DNA from: Kiloniellales bacterium
GTDB taxonomy: Bacteria; Pseudomonadota; Alphaproteobacteria; Kiloniellales; JAKSDN01
Assembly: GCA_030064845.1 (NCBI GenBank)
Contig: JASJEC010000079.1
Span: 1 to 33,717 of the forward strand
Length of the DNA stretch: 33,717 nt
Direction of reading: 5' to 3'
Shown: positions 8,422 to 15,377 of the stretch, piece by piece
Layout of the letters: each line of letters starts with the position of its first letter
Numbering within the stretch: position 1 is the first letter of the stretch
Position numbers and translations under genes: made by a program
The notes under the pieces: generated by a model
The model's input: the letters and a program-made list of their open reading frames with translations, nothing else
Told to the model about the DNA's origin: nothing
Databases searched by the model: none

Positions 8422-8536
8422 TTCGCCACAGAGACACAGAAAACGCAGAGGAAAAACAGAAAGCTCTTTTTGGCGCGCTTCGCGCGCAACCAATTCCCTT
8501 TTTGGTTCTCTGTGCTCTCTGTGTCTCTGTGGTGAG
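8422..8536. repeat. Large inverted repeat of the 'CCACAGAGACACAG' interspersed type
   Basis: The left arm contains CGCCACAGAGACACAGA (from 8424) and the right arm is its near reverse complement, ending TCTGTGTCTCTGTGGTGA (to about 8534). The two arms match at roughly 30 of 35 bases. The centre holds a perfect GCGCGC-TTC-GCGCGC hairpin at about 8473-8487. The element lies between two convergent genes (7684-8376 and 8644-10371) and could act as a bidirectional transcription stop. The CCACAGAGACACAGAG motif is a dispersed intergenic repeat in many unrelated bacteria. Confidence 0.8.
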
Positions 8537-8643
8537 AAGGTTGGTTGAATTCCAAGCCACCGGCACGGCCTAGACCCCCAAGATCTAGCGATCTATCCGG
8601 TCCAATCCGTCGACGATGTATCCGGTTTGGACCTTGGAGACGG

Positions 8644-10371
8644 CTAACCCGACAGGCCGAAGCGCTGGATCTTGTTGTAGAGCGTCTTGCGGGACATGCC
8701 GAGCGCGGCCGCCGTGCGTGTCCGGTTGAAGCCGTGACGCCAGAGGGCGTCGACGATCCGGTCCTTCTCGCTCCGGCTGCGGGTTTCCCGGACCGGGCTC
8801 TGCTGCAGCAGCGGCCTCAGTTCGTCGGGCCGGACCGGCTCCGGGTCGGCGCGGCCGGCGAGCGCGCCGAGGACCGAGCGCAGCTCGGCCTCGTTGCCCG
8901 GCCAGAGGTGCGCCTGCAGCGCCTTGGTCGCGGCGAGGGAGAAGTCCGGATCGAAGCTCTCCCCGGCCTGCACCGCCAGGACGGTCATCAGGTCTTCGAT
9001 GCGCTCGCGCAGCGGCGGCGGGCGGAGCGTCCAGCCGGCTAGGACCGCGGCGAGCGAGGGCTCCAGGCCGGCCGCCGCCAGGTCCTCGGCCGAGGTCCCA
9101 TTGGTCACGGCCGCCCTGCTGATCAGCACCACGCGCGGGCCGAGGCTCAAGACCCTGCGGCTTCCCGAAGCCTGGAACCTGCGCTCCCTCAGCGCCCGGG
9201 CGAGCCGCCGCTGGGTCACGGCCGGCAGGCGTTCCGGCGCGCGCAGCACCAGGAGGCCGGCGGTCGGGTCGGCCAGCGCGGGGCTCGTCCTGGCGGCCCC
9301 GTCGCGCGGCCCGAACAGCAGGCTGCGGGCGCGCGCCGGAAAGTCCTCGCCGGCCAGGTCGATCTCCCGGATCGCGCCCGATCGCTCCGGGCCCGGCTCG
9401 CCGAGCAGCGCCCGCAGGGTCGGACCGGTCTCCAGGCCCTTCTCGGCCAGCACCAGCACGGGCTCCACGGTCGAGGCGACGGCCTTGAGGCGGCGCAGGA
9501 AGTCGAGTTGCGCCGGCGCCCGGCCCGCGAAGCCGTAGCGCCGGGACCAGCCGACCAGGCGCGCGCTCTCGGCGTCCAGCGAGGCGCCGCGCCGGCTCGC
9601 CCGGCGAAAGCGGTCGATCTGGTCGGCCACCGAGGCCTCCAGGGGCATGCGCTCGAAGGTGGAGCCGCCGACATAGCCGTCGATCGGCGCCAGGCCGGCG
9701 ACCCGGCCCAGGTCCTCGGCGGTCGAGATCGGCCCGCCCTCGAGGAAGAACAGGGTCTTGGGGTTGATGCGCTTGATCAGGCGGCCGACGTCCCGCGCCC
9801 GGGTCGCCACCTCCTCGAGCGTCTCGCGCCTCCGGTGGCCGAGCGCGCCGCCGACGTTCCAGCCCAGGTTCAGCAGCACCATGTCGATACCGGCGTCGGC
9901 CGCGAGGCGCGCCTGGGTGCGGGTGCCGCAGTAGAACATGGCGGTCAGGCCGGCGTCCTGCACCGCGCGCAGCAGCGCGACCTCGGTCTCGATCCCGCGC
10001 CCGGCCCGGCCCAGGATCTGCTGCAGGGGGCGGCTGTAGTGCATGCAGCTCGGGAAGTTGACCGCGCCCGCGAAGCCGGCCGCGCGGACCGCCTCGGCCT
10101 TGGCCGCCGGGTCGCAGGCCTCTTCCCAGGCGTTGACGCCCAGCAGCACCGGGATCCGGCACTGGGTCAGCAGCTCCTCGCGCGCGAAGCGCTCGGTCAG
10201 CGCGCCGGCATCCAGGATCGGCAGCATGCAGGCGATCGAGGGCGCCCCCATGGTGCGCAGGCGCCCGGCGTTGATCGCCAGCAGGAAATCCGCCCCGCCC
10301 CGCTCCGCCGCCAGCCCGGTGTTCCCCGAACCGATCGCTGCCCCGATCAGGAATTTCGATGAGACCCGCAC
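8644..10371 (-). CDS. Transcriptional regulator: TIM-barrel sensor + degenerate AAA+ domain + Fis-type HTH
   Basis: This 575-residue protein starts at a GTG. Residues 5-258 form a PEP-hydrolase-like barrel clearly homologous to the product of 240-1070: G-S-G-N-T-G-L-A-A (14-22), N-A-G-R-L-R (34-39), L-L-G-V-N (76-80), V-N-F-P (104-107), E-G-G-P (211-214) and G-S-T-F-E-R-M-P (236-243). Residues about 275-510 align with sigma54-activator AAA+ domains, keeping P-P-L-R-E-R-x-E-D-L (452-461) and L-W-P-G-N-x-x-E-L-R (489-498). The Walker A, GAFTGA and Walker B positions are replaced (V-L-A-E-K-G-L-E-T-G; D-G-A-A-R-T; L-L-V-L-R-A-P). Residues 537-572 are a Fis-type helix-turn-helix. It should not remodel sigma54 holoenzyme; I infer a ligand-responsive repressor or sigma70-type regulator of the Liv/Tm-1 operon. 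Confidence 0.88.
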   Translation of the reverse strand: MRVSSKFLIGAAIGSGNTGLAAERGGADFLLAINAGRLRTMGAPSIACMLPILDAGALTERFAREELLTQCRIPVLLGVNAWEEACDPAAKAEAVRAAGFAGAVNFPSCMHYSRPLQQILGRAGRGIETEVALLRAVQDAGLTAMFYCGTRTQARLAADAGIDMVLLNLGWNVGGALGHRRRETLEEVATRARDVGRLIKRINPKTLFFLEGGPISTAEDLGRVAGLAPIDGYVGGSTFERMPLEASVADQIDRFRRASRRGASLDAESARLVGWSRRYGFAGRAPAQLDFLRRLKAVASTVEPVLVLAEKGLETGPTLRALLGEPGPERSGAIREIDLAGEDFPARARSLLFGPRDGAARTSPALADPTAGLLVLRAPERLPAVTQRRLARALRERRFQASGSRRVLSLGPRVVLISRAAVTNGTSAEDLAAAGLEPSLAAVLAGWTLRPPPLRERIEDLMTVLAVQAGESFDPDFSLAATKALQAHLWPGNEAELRSVLGALAGRADPEPVRPDELRPLLQQSPVRETRSRSEKDRIVDALWRHGFNRTRTAAALGMSRKTLYNKIQRFGLSG

Positions 10372-10502
10372 GCGCCTCGCCCCACTATCCCTCGGGTGAA
10401 AGTCTAGAACAGATCCGGGTCGCCTGGAAACGCCCGGGCCGGCCTCGAGATCCGGCGGACCTGCCTCACCCTATTGATATAGAGAGACTTTAAAGACTGG
10501 GA

Positions 10503-10886
10503 TCAGACTGCGGCGCAAACGTCGCTTATCGGCTCGTCGACTTCAACGTAGTAGTCTTCGTCGAGCGCTTCGAGCGTGAGATCCAACGCGAGATCGTTGC
10601 CGATGGCACGCAATGACTTCTTGGCGCGGCGCGGCAGAGGAATGCGCCGGACCGCGCAGGCATAGATGAGAACGGCGGCAAGGGAGCTCTCGTTGAGGAT
10701 CGCGCTCTTTCCCTTGTCGAGCCAGACGGTGTCGATGAGCAGCCTGGCGGACAAGGGCGCGTCCTTCAGGGTGCACTCCACGATCTTACCCGGCGGCAGG
10801 GCGTTCTTGTGGTTGCGGTCGAAGTCCTTGATGGCGCGGATAAGCTCGTCGTTGGAGAAGACGATTTGACGGGTTTCGGAGATCAT
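10503..10886 (-). CDS. Hypothetical protein, 127 residues
   Basis: I do not recognise this protein. It is soluble, with no signal or membrane segment. It begins M-I-S-E-T-R-Q-I-V-F-S and has a charged N-terminal third, a central hydrophobic stretch A-A-V-L-I-Y-A-C-A-V-R-R-I-P-L-P-R-R-A-K-K and an acidic C-terminus rich in Asp/Glu (A-L-D-E-D-Y-Y-V-E-V-D-E-P). An AAGG lies 7 bases before the ATG. It is transcribed in the same direction as the regulator at 8644-10371 but 131 bp separate them. Its composition is less GC-extreme than the Liv operon, which fits the start of an accessory region. Confidence 0.7.
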   Translation of the reverse strand: MISETRQIVFSNDELIRAIKDFDRNHKNALPPGKIVECTLKDAPLSARLLIDTVWLDKGKSAILNESSLAAVLIYACAVRRIPLPRRAKKSLRAIGNDLALDLTLEALDEDYYVEVDEPISDVCAAV

Positions 10887-11083
10887 GAGGTTACCTTAGA
10901 CGCCGCCGTTTCTCTTTGTGGAACACGCCTGATCGCACAGTAGGACGATAATATTATGAGGTTAAGACGGAGATACTTTTTCTAGTCAATTTTTCTTATA
11001 TTCGCCTTTAACATGTATTATTCGCGGAGATTTCTCGCGGCAATTACCGTCACTACTTTGGACGCAAAGGCCAGAGTCGGCCT

Positions 11084-11143
11084 TTACAGCCGCCGCAGAC
11101 CCGGCGCGGCCAGGGCGGCGATCAGACCGACAACCAGCAGGCG
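11084..11143 (-). pseudogene. C-terminal remnant of a second MFS transporter gene
   Basis: Read on the minus strand this encodes R-L-L-V-V-G-L-I-A-A-L-A-A-P-G-L-R-R-L and a TAA stop. Its last 18 residues match the C-terminus of the intact MFS gene (13149-14444) with a single I/F difference. An in-frame TGA lies just before the matching part. The first 34 bases (11088-11121) are identical to 13153-13186. The different stop codon (TAA rather than TAG) and last-Leu codon show that it is a diverged copy, not a sequencing repeat. Confidence 0.8.
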
Positions 11144-11256
11144 TCAGGGGCCTGTCCAGGTTCACTCTGTTGCCGGCGTTCAGCCCGGACAGGTTGGAGC
11201 AGGGGAAGACAGCCAACCGCCAGCGAACTGCGAAACAGGAAGAGAGTTATCCCTGA

Positions 11257-11270
11257 TTGATACAGATCAA
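11257..11270. promoter_or_regulatory. FNR/FixK-type binding site (TTGAT-N4-ATCAA)
   Basis: TTGATACAGATCAA is a perfect match to the FNR/FixK/Anr palindrome. It is centred about 81 bases before the ATG of the membrane-protein gene at 11345. If used as a class II site (centred near -41.5) transcription would start near 11305, and the A-rich AAAAAT at 11293-11298 would be a weak -10. This suggests that the pair 11345-13108 is controlled by oxygen or another Crp/Fnr-family signal. Confidence 0.6.
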
Positions 11271-11344
11271 CAAGGTTCAACCAAAATTCTGGAAAAATTC
11301 ATTCTGGGAAATCTCGATTCGGAACACCGCAGGCTGGAATCGCT

Positions 11345-11959
11345 ATGGCAAGAGAAGACACACCCGTCGTGGCTGACGAACTCTATGTGAACGAGGCGAC
11401 CCTCGAGGCGCTACGCAATGAGATCGAAGCCGACGTCAAACGCACACTCCAAAAGACAGTTCTCCTTCCTTTGCTGGCGGCCGGTGTCGTCGTGATCCTG
11501 CTCGGAGGTCTGTGGTATGTGCCGCAGCAGGTCACATCGCTGGTCAGGGAGGATCCGCAGGTCAATCAGCGTTTTCGAGCCCAGGTCGCCGATTATCTGG
11601 GAGACGAGGAAGGCGGCGGGCGGGTGATCCGCGAACAGGTTATTGAGTTGGTCAGAGGCGAGAAGAGCTTGAAGCAAACGGTCGAAGACGTCGCCAATTC
11701 AGCGGTCAGCAGAATCAATATCGAAGACCTCATCAAGAACAAAGTCGAATTTGCACTTGATGATAAGAAGCTGAACGAAGCTCTTGCCAATTTCTTCCAA
11801 GACGCTCAGGGAAAAAGGGATCTCAAGAGCGCCGTCGCAACCTACTTCTCAAGTCCCGATGGAACGAAGCAAGTCACGAACGCGACATCCATTCAGCTGA
11901 AGTCGTCCGAGTTCCGCGAAGTTCTGTTCCGTGAGATCGAGAAAGCGGTCTCGAACTGA
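11345..11959 (+). CDS. Single-pass membrane protein with W-Y-V-P-Q-Q motif, function unknown
   Basis: This 204-residue protein has an acidic cytoplasmic N-terminus of about 37 residues, one transmembrane helix (about 38-57), then W-Y-V-P-Q-Q-V (57-63) and a long charged, mostly helical C-terminal part. The positive residues before the helix predict N-in, C-out topology. I do not recognise the family. The gene downstream encodes a protein with the same helix-plus-motif layout, and only 12 bp separate them, so the two probably form a complex. The Shine-Dalgarno is weak. Base composition is visibly less GC-rich than the core genes. Confidence 0.8.
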   Translation: MAREDTPVVADELYVNEATLEALRNEIEADVKRTLQKTVLLPLLAAGVVVILLGGLWYVPQQVTSLVREDPQVNQRFRAQVADYLGDEEGGGRVIREQVIELVRGEKSLKQTVEDVANSAVSRINIEDLIKNKVEFALDDKKLNEALANFFQDAQGKRDLKSAVATYFSSPDGTKQVTNATSIQLKSSEFREVLFREIEKAVSN

Positions 11960-11971
11960 AGGGATTTCGTC

Positions 11972-13108
11972 ATGGTCTCCCCTGCTTCCACAGACGCAAT
12001 TCGAAAGCCGCTGAACACCAGCACAACTATGCTCATTCGAAAGCGTTGCGAAAGCGCCGTTCGAAGCGGACTCCTTCGCTGGGGTGGCCTGCCCGTCGGC
12101 GGTACCAGCGCCGCCGCTTTTGTGCTTGCGCTTCTCGTATGGATTCCCCAGCAACTCGACAACCTGAACCTGACAGGCTTGGCACAGGATGCGCTGCGCG
12201 ACCATGTGGAAAATGCCGTTGCGAGCCATGGCGCCATGAGGGAGAAGCTCAACGCCATCGTCGCGCATTCGGTCGAGACCCAGGCAAAGGAAGTCGTCAC
12301 GGCCCAACTTGGCACTGCGGTCCAGGAGCCGATCGAAAAGGCTCTTGCAACCAGGGTGGAGAGCGTCGTTTCGGGCCAAGTCGAGCTGATTTTGAAGAGT
12401 CAGGGCATGAAGGCGACGATGGGCGAAGTCGTAGCCGCCAACCTCCGGTCAGGTGATCACAAGGTCCTGATTTCGGCCATTCAGCCGAAGCTGAATGCGA
12501 TCGCCGCCGTTCTATCCCAATCCGTCGCGCAGAATTCAGAGATGATTGTGCAGCAGGTCAGCCTTCCCCTGCCTGAACATCTGCAAATCAACAAAAGCAA
12601 CTACGAAGATCTGCGAAAAGCACTCGACATTCTACGAGGCATGGGCCCGACAACGGACGAATTTGCATTGAGGTTCTATGCGGCGGCCGGCATGGCGCAG
12701 GACAACCAGTATGAGAGCGATATGATCCGTGACTATTTGCAGCAATTAGGGGGTGTTCTCGGAAAGCAGCTACGCTTTGTTGTTGTTCTGGATGCGGCGA
12801 GTCGGTTCATGGCACTCACCGAGATCGATGACCTCGATGGTCTCTCCGACGGCGAGCTGGAGGAGTTTACGGAAGCTCTGAACAACTCGAAGCACTCGAA
12901 GGGCCAGGTACTTGATCAAATCGGCTCTCTCTTCGGGCCAGCCGCTGTCGTCCATTTCGAGGCGAGCACAAAACTGCGAGACGTTTTGCGAGACCCCGTG
13001 TGGCAGACTGTTGGTTCCCGTCATCACGTCGCGGTCCTGAACGAAGATGGGTCGTTTGACGGTCTCACGACGCGGGATCGCATGCTTTCGGCATTGCTTC
13101 CTCGATAA
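11972..13108 (+). CDS. Single-pass membrane protein with W-I-P-Q-Q motif and CBS-like C-terminus
   Basis: This 378-residue protein has a basic N-terminus, one transmembrane helix (about 40-58), V-W-I-P-Q-Q-L (56-62), a long Ala/Gln/Glu/Val-rich helical region (about 68-200) likely to be coiled coil, and a globular C-terminus. Within the last 110 residues, R-F-V-V-V-L-D-A-A-S-R-F-M-A-L (268-282) and H-V-A-V-L-N-E-D-G-S-F-D-G-L-T-T-R-D-R (352-370) look like the two strands-and-turn units of a CBS pair. CBS domains usually bind adenine nucleotides in the cytoplasm, whereas the predicted topology places this end outside, which is odd. An AAGGGA lies 7 bases before the ATG. CBS assignment is tentative. 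Confidence 0.8.
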   Translation: MVSPASTDAIRKPLNTSTTMLIRKRCESAVRSGLLRWGGLPVGGTSAAAFVLALLVWIPQQLDNLNLTGLAQDALRDHVENAVASHGAMREKLNAIVAHSVETQAKEVVTAQLGTAVQEPIEKALATRVESVVSGQVELILKSQGMKATMGEVVAANLRSGDHKVLISAIQPKLNAIAAVLSQSVAQNSEMIVQQVSLPLPEHLQINKSNYEDLRKALDILRGMGPTTDEFALRFYAAAGMAQDNQYESDMIRDYLQQLGGVLGKQLRFVVVLDAASRFMALTEIDDLDGLSDGELEEFTEALNNSKHSKGQVLDQIGSLFGPAAVVHFEASTKLRDVLRDPVWQTVGSRHHVAVLNEDGSFDGLTTRDRMLSALLPR

Positions 13109-13148
13109 ACAGCTTCGCGCAGCTTTCTGGACAGCCACCAGCATAAAT

Positions 13149-14444
13149 CTATAGCCGCCGCAGACCCGGCGCGGCCAGGGCGGCGAACAGCCCGACAACG
13201 AGGAGCGCCGTGCCGTTGGCGGCCAGGGCGCCTTCGACGCCCAGGGCGACGGCCAGCGCGCCCATCTCCAGGTGGCCGAGGGGGGCCGAGCCGATCGCCA
13301 GGGTCCAGGCGCCCATGGCGCGGCCCCGCAGGTGGTTCTCGACGCTGAGCTGGACCATGGACTGGGTCAGCACGTCCGAGGCCGCGGCCATGACCGCGAC
13401 CAGCAGGATGGCCGCCAGGGCGAGCAGGAACTGGCCGGCGGCGGCGAGCAGCAGGAGCGCGGACCCGAAGGCGAAGATCACGCCCAGATAGGCCAGGCCG
13501 CGCCGGCTGACGCGGCCGCCGAAGGCCGAGAGGACCAGGCTGGCGACGATCCCGCCGGCGGCCCGTGCGGCGTGCAGGAGGCCGAGGCCCTCCGCGCCCC
13601 AGCCGAAGCGGTCCGTCGCCAGCTCCGGCAGGGCGGTGGTAAAGGAGAAGCCGAAGACCTCGACCGCCCCGGTCACCAGGACCAGGGTGGTGAGCGCGTG
13701 ATTGCCCCGCAGCTCCTTGAGATAGGCTTGCATCGTGGCGAGCAGGGGTTCCCGCCGGGTCGAGGCCGCCTGGCCCTCCGACTCCAGGCGCCGGAACAGG
13801 CCGTAAGCCAGTCCATGGGTGACGACCAGGGCCAGAACGGCGACGGCCGCGCCGGCCTGCGCGACCACCCAGCCGGACAGGAGGGCGCCCGCCAGCTGCC
13901 CGCAGCGCCCGCCCAGGCTCAAGAGCCCCAGGCCCGCCACGACGCGCGCGCCGCCGACGATGTCGTAGGCGTAGCTGGCCCGGAGCGGCTGGTGCAGAGC
14001 GCGCAGGCTGCCGGCGAGCAGCGTGAACCCGAGCACCAGCCACAAGTGCCCCAGCCCCGAGGCCAGGAGCACCGCGAAAACCAGGAGGTTGCCCGCGATC
14101 GCCAGCTCCACCCGGCGCAGCAGGGCCCGCCGGTCCATCCAGTCGGCGATGGCGCCGGACAGCAGGCCGAATACGAAGAGCGGCAGGTAGTAGAGCGCCA
14201 GGCTGATGCCGACCCAGGCGCTGGACTCGGTCAGGCGGTAGACCAGCAGGCCCAGGATCACCGTCTCGCCGCTCATGCCGAGGTGGTTCAGGGCGGCCCC
14301 AAACCAGAGCCGGCGATAGTCGGCGATGCGAAAGGCCGGATTGCCGACCACCGGCACCCGGCCCAGGCGATCGACCAGGCGGTTCGGCGGCGGAACTCCC
14401 GTGTGCTGGCTCAAGGAATCGAGGCTGTTATGGCGTTGGAACAA
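13149..14444 (-). CDS. MFS transporter (EntS/MFS_3-like exporter)
   Basis: This 431-residue protein has about twelve hydrophobic segments. The N-terminal part carries D-Y-R-R-L-W-F-G-A-A-L-N-H-L-G and L-P-L-F-V-F-G-L-L-S-G-A-I-A-D-W-M-D-R-R, the latter being the MFS loop 2-3 signature. This layout resembles the EntS/MFS_3 group of drug or siderophore exporters; substrate is unknown. The frame opens with TTG at 14444, preceded by AAGG with five-base spacing; a later in-frame GTG near residue 30 is possible. Pieces of a second, related gene lie on either side (11084-11143 and 15381-15545). The BKACE gene is divergent with about 100 bp between. Confidence 0.9.
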   Translation of the reverse strand: MFQRHNSLDSLSQHTGVPPPNRLVDRLGRVPVVGNPAFRIADYRRLWFGAALNHLGMSGETVILGLLVYRLTESSAWVGISLALYYLPLFVFGLLSGAIADWMDRRALLRRVELAIAGNLLVFAVLLASGLGHLWLVLGFTLLAGSLRALHQPLRASYAYDIVGGARVVAGLGLLSLGGRCGQLAGALLSGWVVAQAGAAVAVLALVVTHGLAYGLFRRLESEGQAASTRREPLLATMQAYLKELRGNHALTTLVLVTGAVEVFGFSFTTALPELATDRFGWGAEGLGLLHAARAAGGIVASLVLSAFGGRVSRRGLAYLGVIFAFGSALLLLAAAGQFLLALAAILLVAVMAAASDVLTQSMVQLSVENHLRGRAMGAWTLAIGSAPLGHLEMGALAVALGVEGALAANGTALLVVGLFAALAAPGLRRL

Positions 14445-14473
14445 GCCTGCCTTGATAGCGGCTGAGCGCGGGT

Positions 14474-14502
14474 TTGGGGAGTCGTCCGGCGGACGCTATA
14501 AT
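14474..14502 (+). promoter_or_regulatory. Sigma70-type promoter of the BKACE gene
   Basis: TTGGGG (14474-14479) and a perfect TATAAT (14497-14502) are 17 bp apart, the optimal spacing. The BKACE ATG at 14544 follows after a leader of about 35 bases containing GAGGA. A sequence similar to the -35 part recurs upstream of the N-terminal MFS remnant (near 15613). Confidence 0.65.
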
Positions 14503-14543
14503 CGGTCTTTCACTGGCAGAAGAACTTTGAACGAGGATCCGGC

Positions 14544-15377
14544 ATGACCACGCCCATCGTGATCACCGTCGCCATCACCGGCTCGGTTCCGAAGAAGGAG
14601 AACAACCCGGCCGTACCGATCACGGTCTCGGAACAGGTCGAATCGACCCACGAGGCCTTCGAGACCGGGGCGACGCTGGCGCACTGCCACGTCCGCAACG
14701 ACGACGGCTCGACCACGTCGGATCCCGAGAAGTTCGCCCGCCTCCTGGAGGGGCTGCACGCGCACTGCCCCGGCATGATCGTTCAGTTCTCGACCGGCGG
14801 GCGGTCCGGCGTCGGCGCCGAGCGCGGCGGCATGATCTCGCTGAAGCCCGACATGGCGTCGCTCGCGACCGGGTCGTGCAACTTCCCGACCCGGGTCTAC
14901 GACAACAGCCCCGACCTGATCGACAGCCTGGCCGCCCAGATGCTGGAACACGGCGTCAAGCCTGAGGTCGAGGCCTTCGACCTCTCCATGATCTTCAACG
15001 CCGTGAAGCTGGAGAAGGCAGGCAAGATCAAGGGGCCCTTGCACGTTCAGTTCGTCATGGGCGTGAAGAACGCCGTGCCGGTCGACCGCCCGACCCTTGA
15101 GTTCTACGTCGAGACGCTGAAACGCCTGGCGCCGGACGCGACCTGGACGGGGGCCGGGATCGGCAAGGATCAGATCACCCTGGTCGAATGGTCGGCGGAA
15201 CTGGGCGGGCACGTGCGTACGGGGCTGGAAGACAACATCCGTCTCGACCGGGAAACTCTGGCGCCGTCGAACGCCGCCTTGGTGAAGCTGGCCGCCGAGC
15301 GCTGCGCCCGCTTCGACCGCCGCCCGGCGACCGTCAGCGAGGCGCGCGCATTGCTCGGGCTGCCTTCGGCAGCGTAG
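14544..15377 (+). CDS. BKACE-family beta-keto acid cleavage enzyme (DUF849, Kce-like)
   Basis: This 277-residue enzyme belongs to the BKACE family, whose founding member Kce cleaves 3-keto-5-aminohexanoate with acetyl-CoA to give acetoacetate and a CoA ester. Visible landmarks are I-T-V-A-I-T-G-S (7-14), the zinc-binding H-C-H-V-R (47-51), F-S-T-G-G-R (82-87), S-L-A-T-G-S-C-N-F (106-114) and the third metal-ligand region G-L-E-D-N (227-231). The family has many substrates and I cannot tell which applies. GAGGA precedes the ATG by 7 bases, and a good promoter lies upstream. The gene is wedged between the intact MFS gene and the N-terminal remnant of its paralogue, so it may have been carried in with them. 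Confidence 0.92.
   Translation: MTTPIVITVAITGSVPKKENNPAVPITVSEQVESTHEAFETGATLAHCHVRNDDGSTTSDPEKFARLLEGLHAHCPGMIVQFSTGGRSGVGAERGGMISLKPDMASLATGSCNFPTRVYDNSPDLIDSLAAQMLEHGVKPEVEAFDLSMIFNAVKLEKAGKIKGPLHVQFVMGVKNAVPVDRPTLEFYVETLKRLAPDATWTGAGIGKDQITLVEWSAELGGHVRTGLEDNIRLDRETLAPSNAALVKLAAERCARFDRRPATVSEARALLGLPSAA

Larger units (their letters stand above)
10887..11344. other. 458-bp gap: AT-rich promoter-like DNA, MFS remnant and FNR-type site
   Basis: The left half (10900-11040) is AT-rich and may hold the promoter of the hypothetical gene on the minus strand. The middle carries the C-terminal MFS gene remnant (11084-11143). The right part holds the FNR/FixK palindrome (11257-11270) and, further on, the related pair ATTCTGG (11286-11292) and ATTCTGGG (11300-11307). 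An open frame from 11013 to 11390 covers much of it but overlaps the better-supported gene at 11345 and has no recognisable content. Confidence 0.6.

Noticed and set aside
8644-10371. Reading this gene as a normal sigma54-dependent activator
   Set aside because: The Walker A, Walker B and GAFTGA positions are all replaced, and no clear -24/-12 promoter was found before livH.
11013-11390. A 125-codon frame covering the MFS remnant and the FNR site
   Set aside because: It overlaps the start of the better-supported membrane-protein gene in another frame and crosses unrelated remnant sequence.
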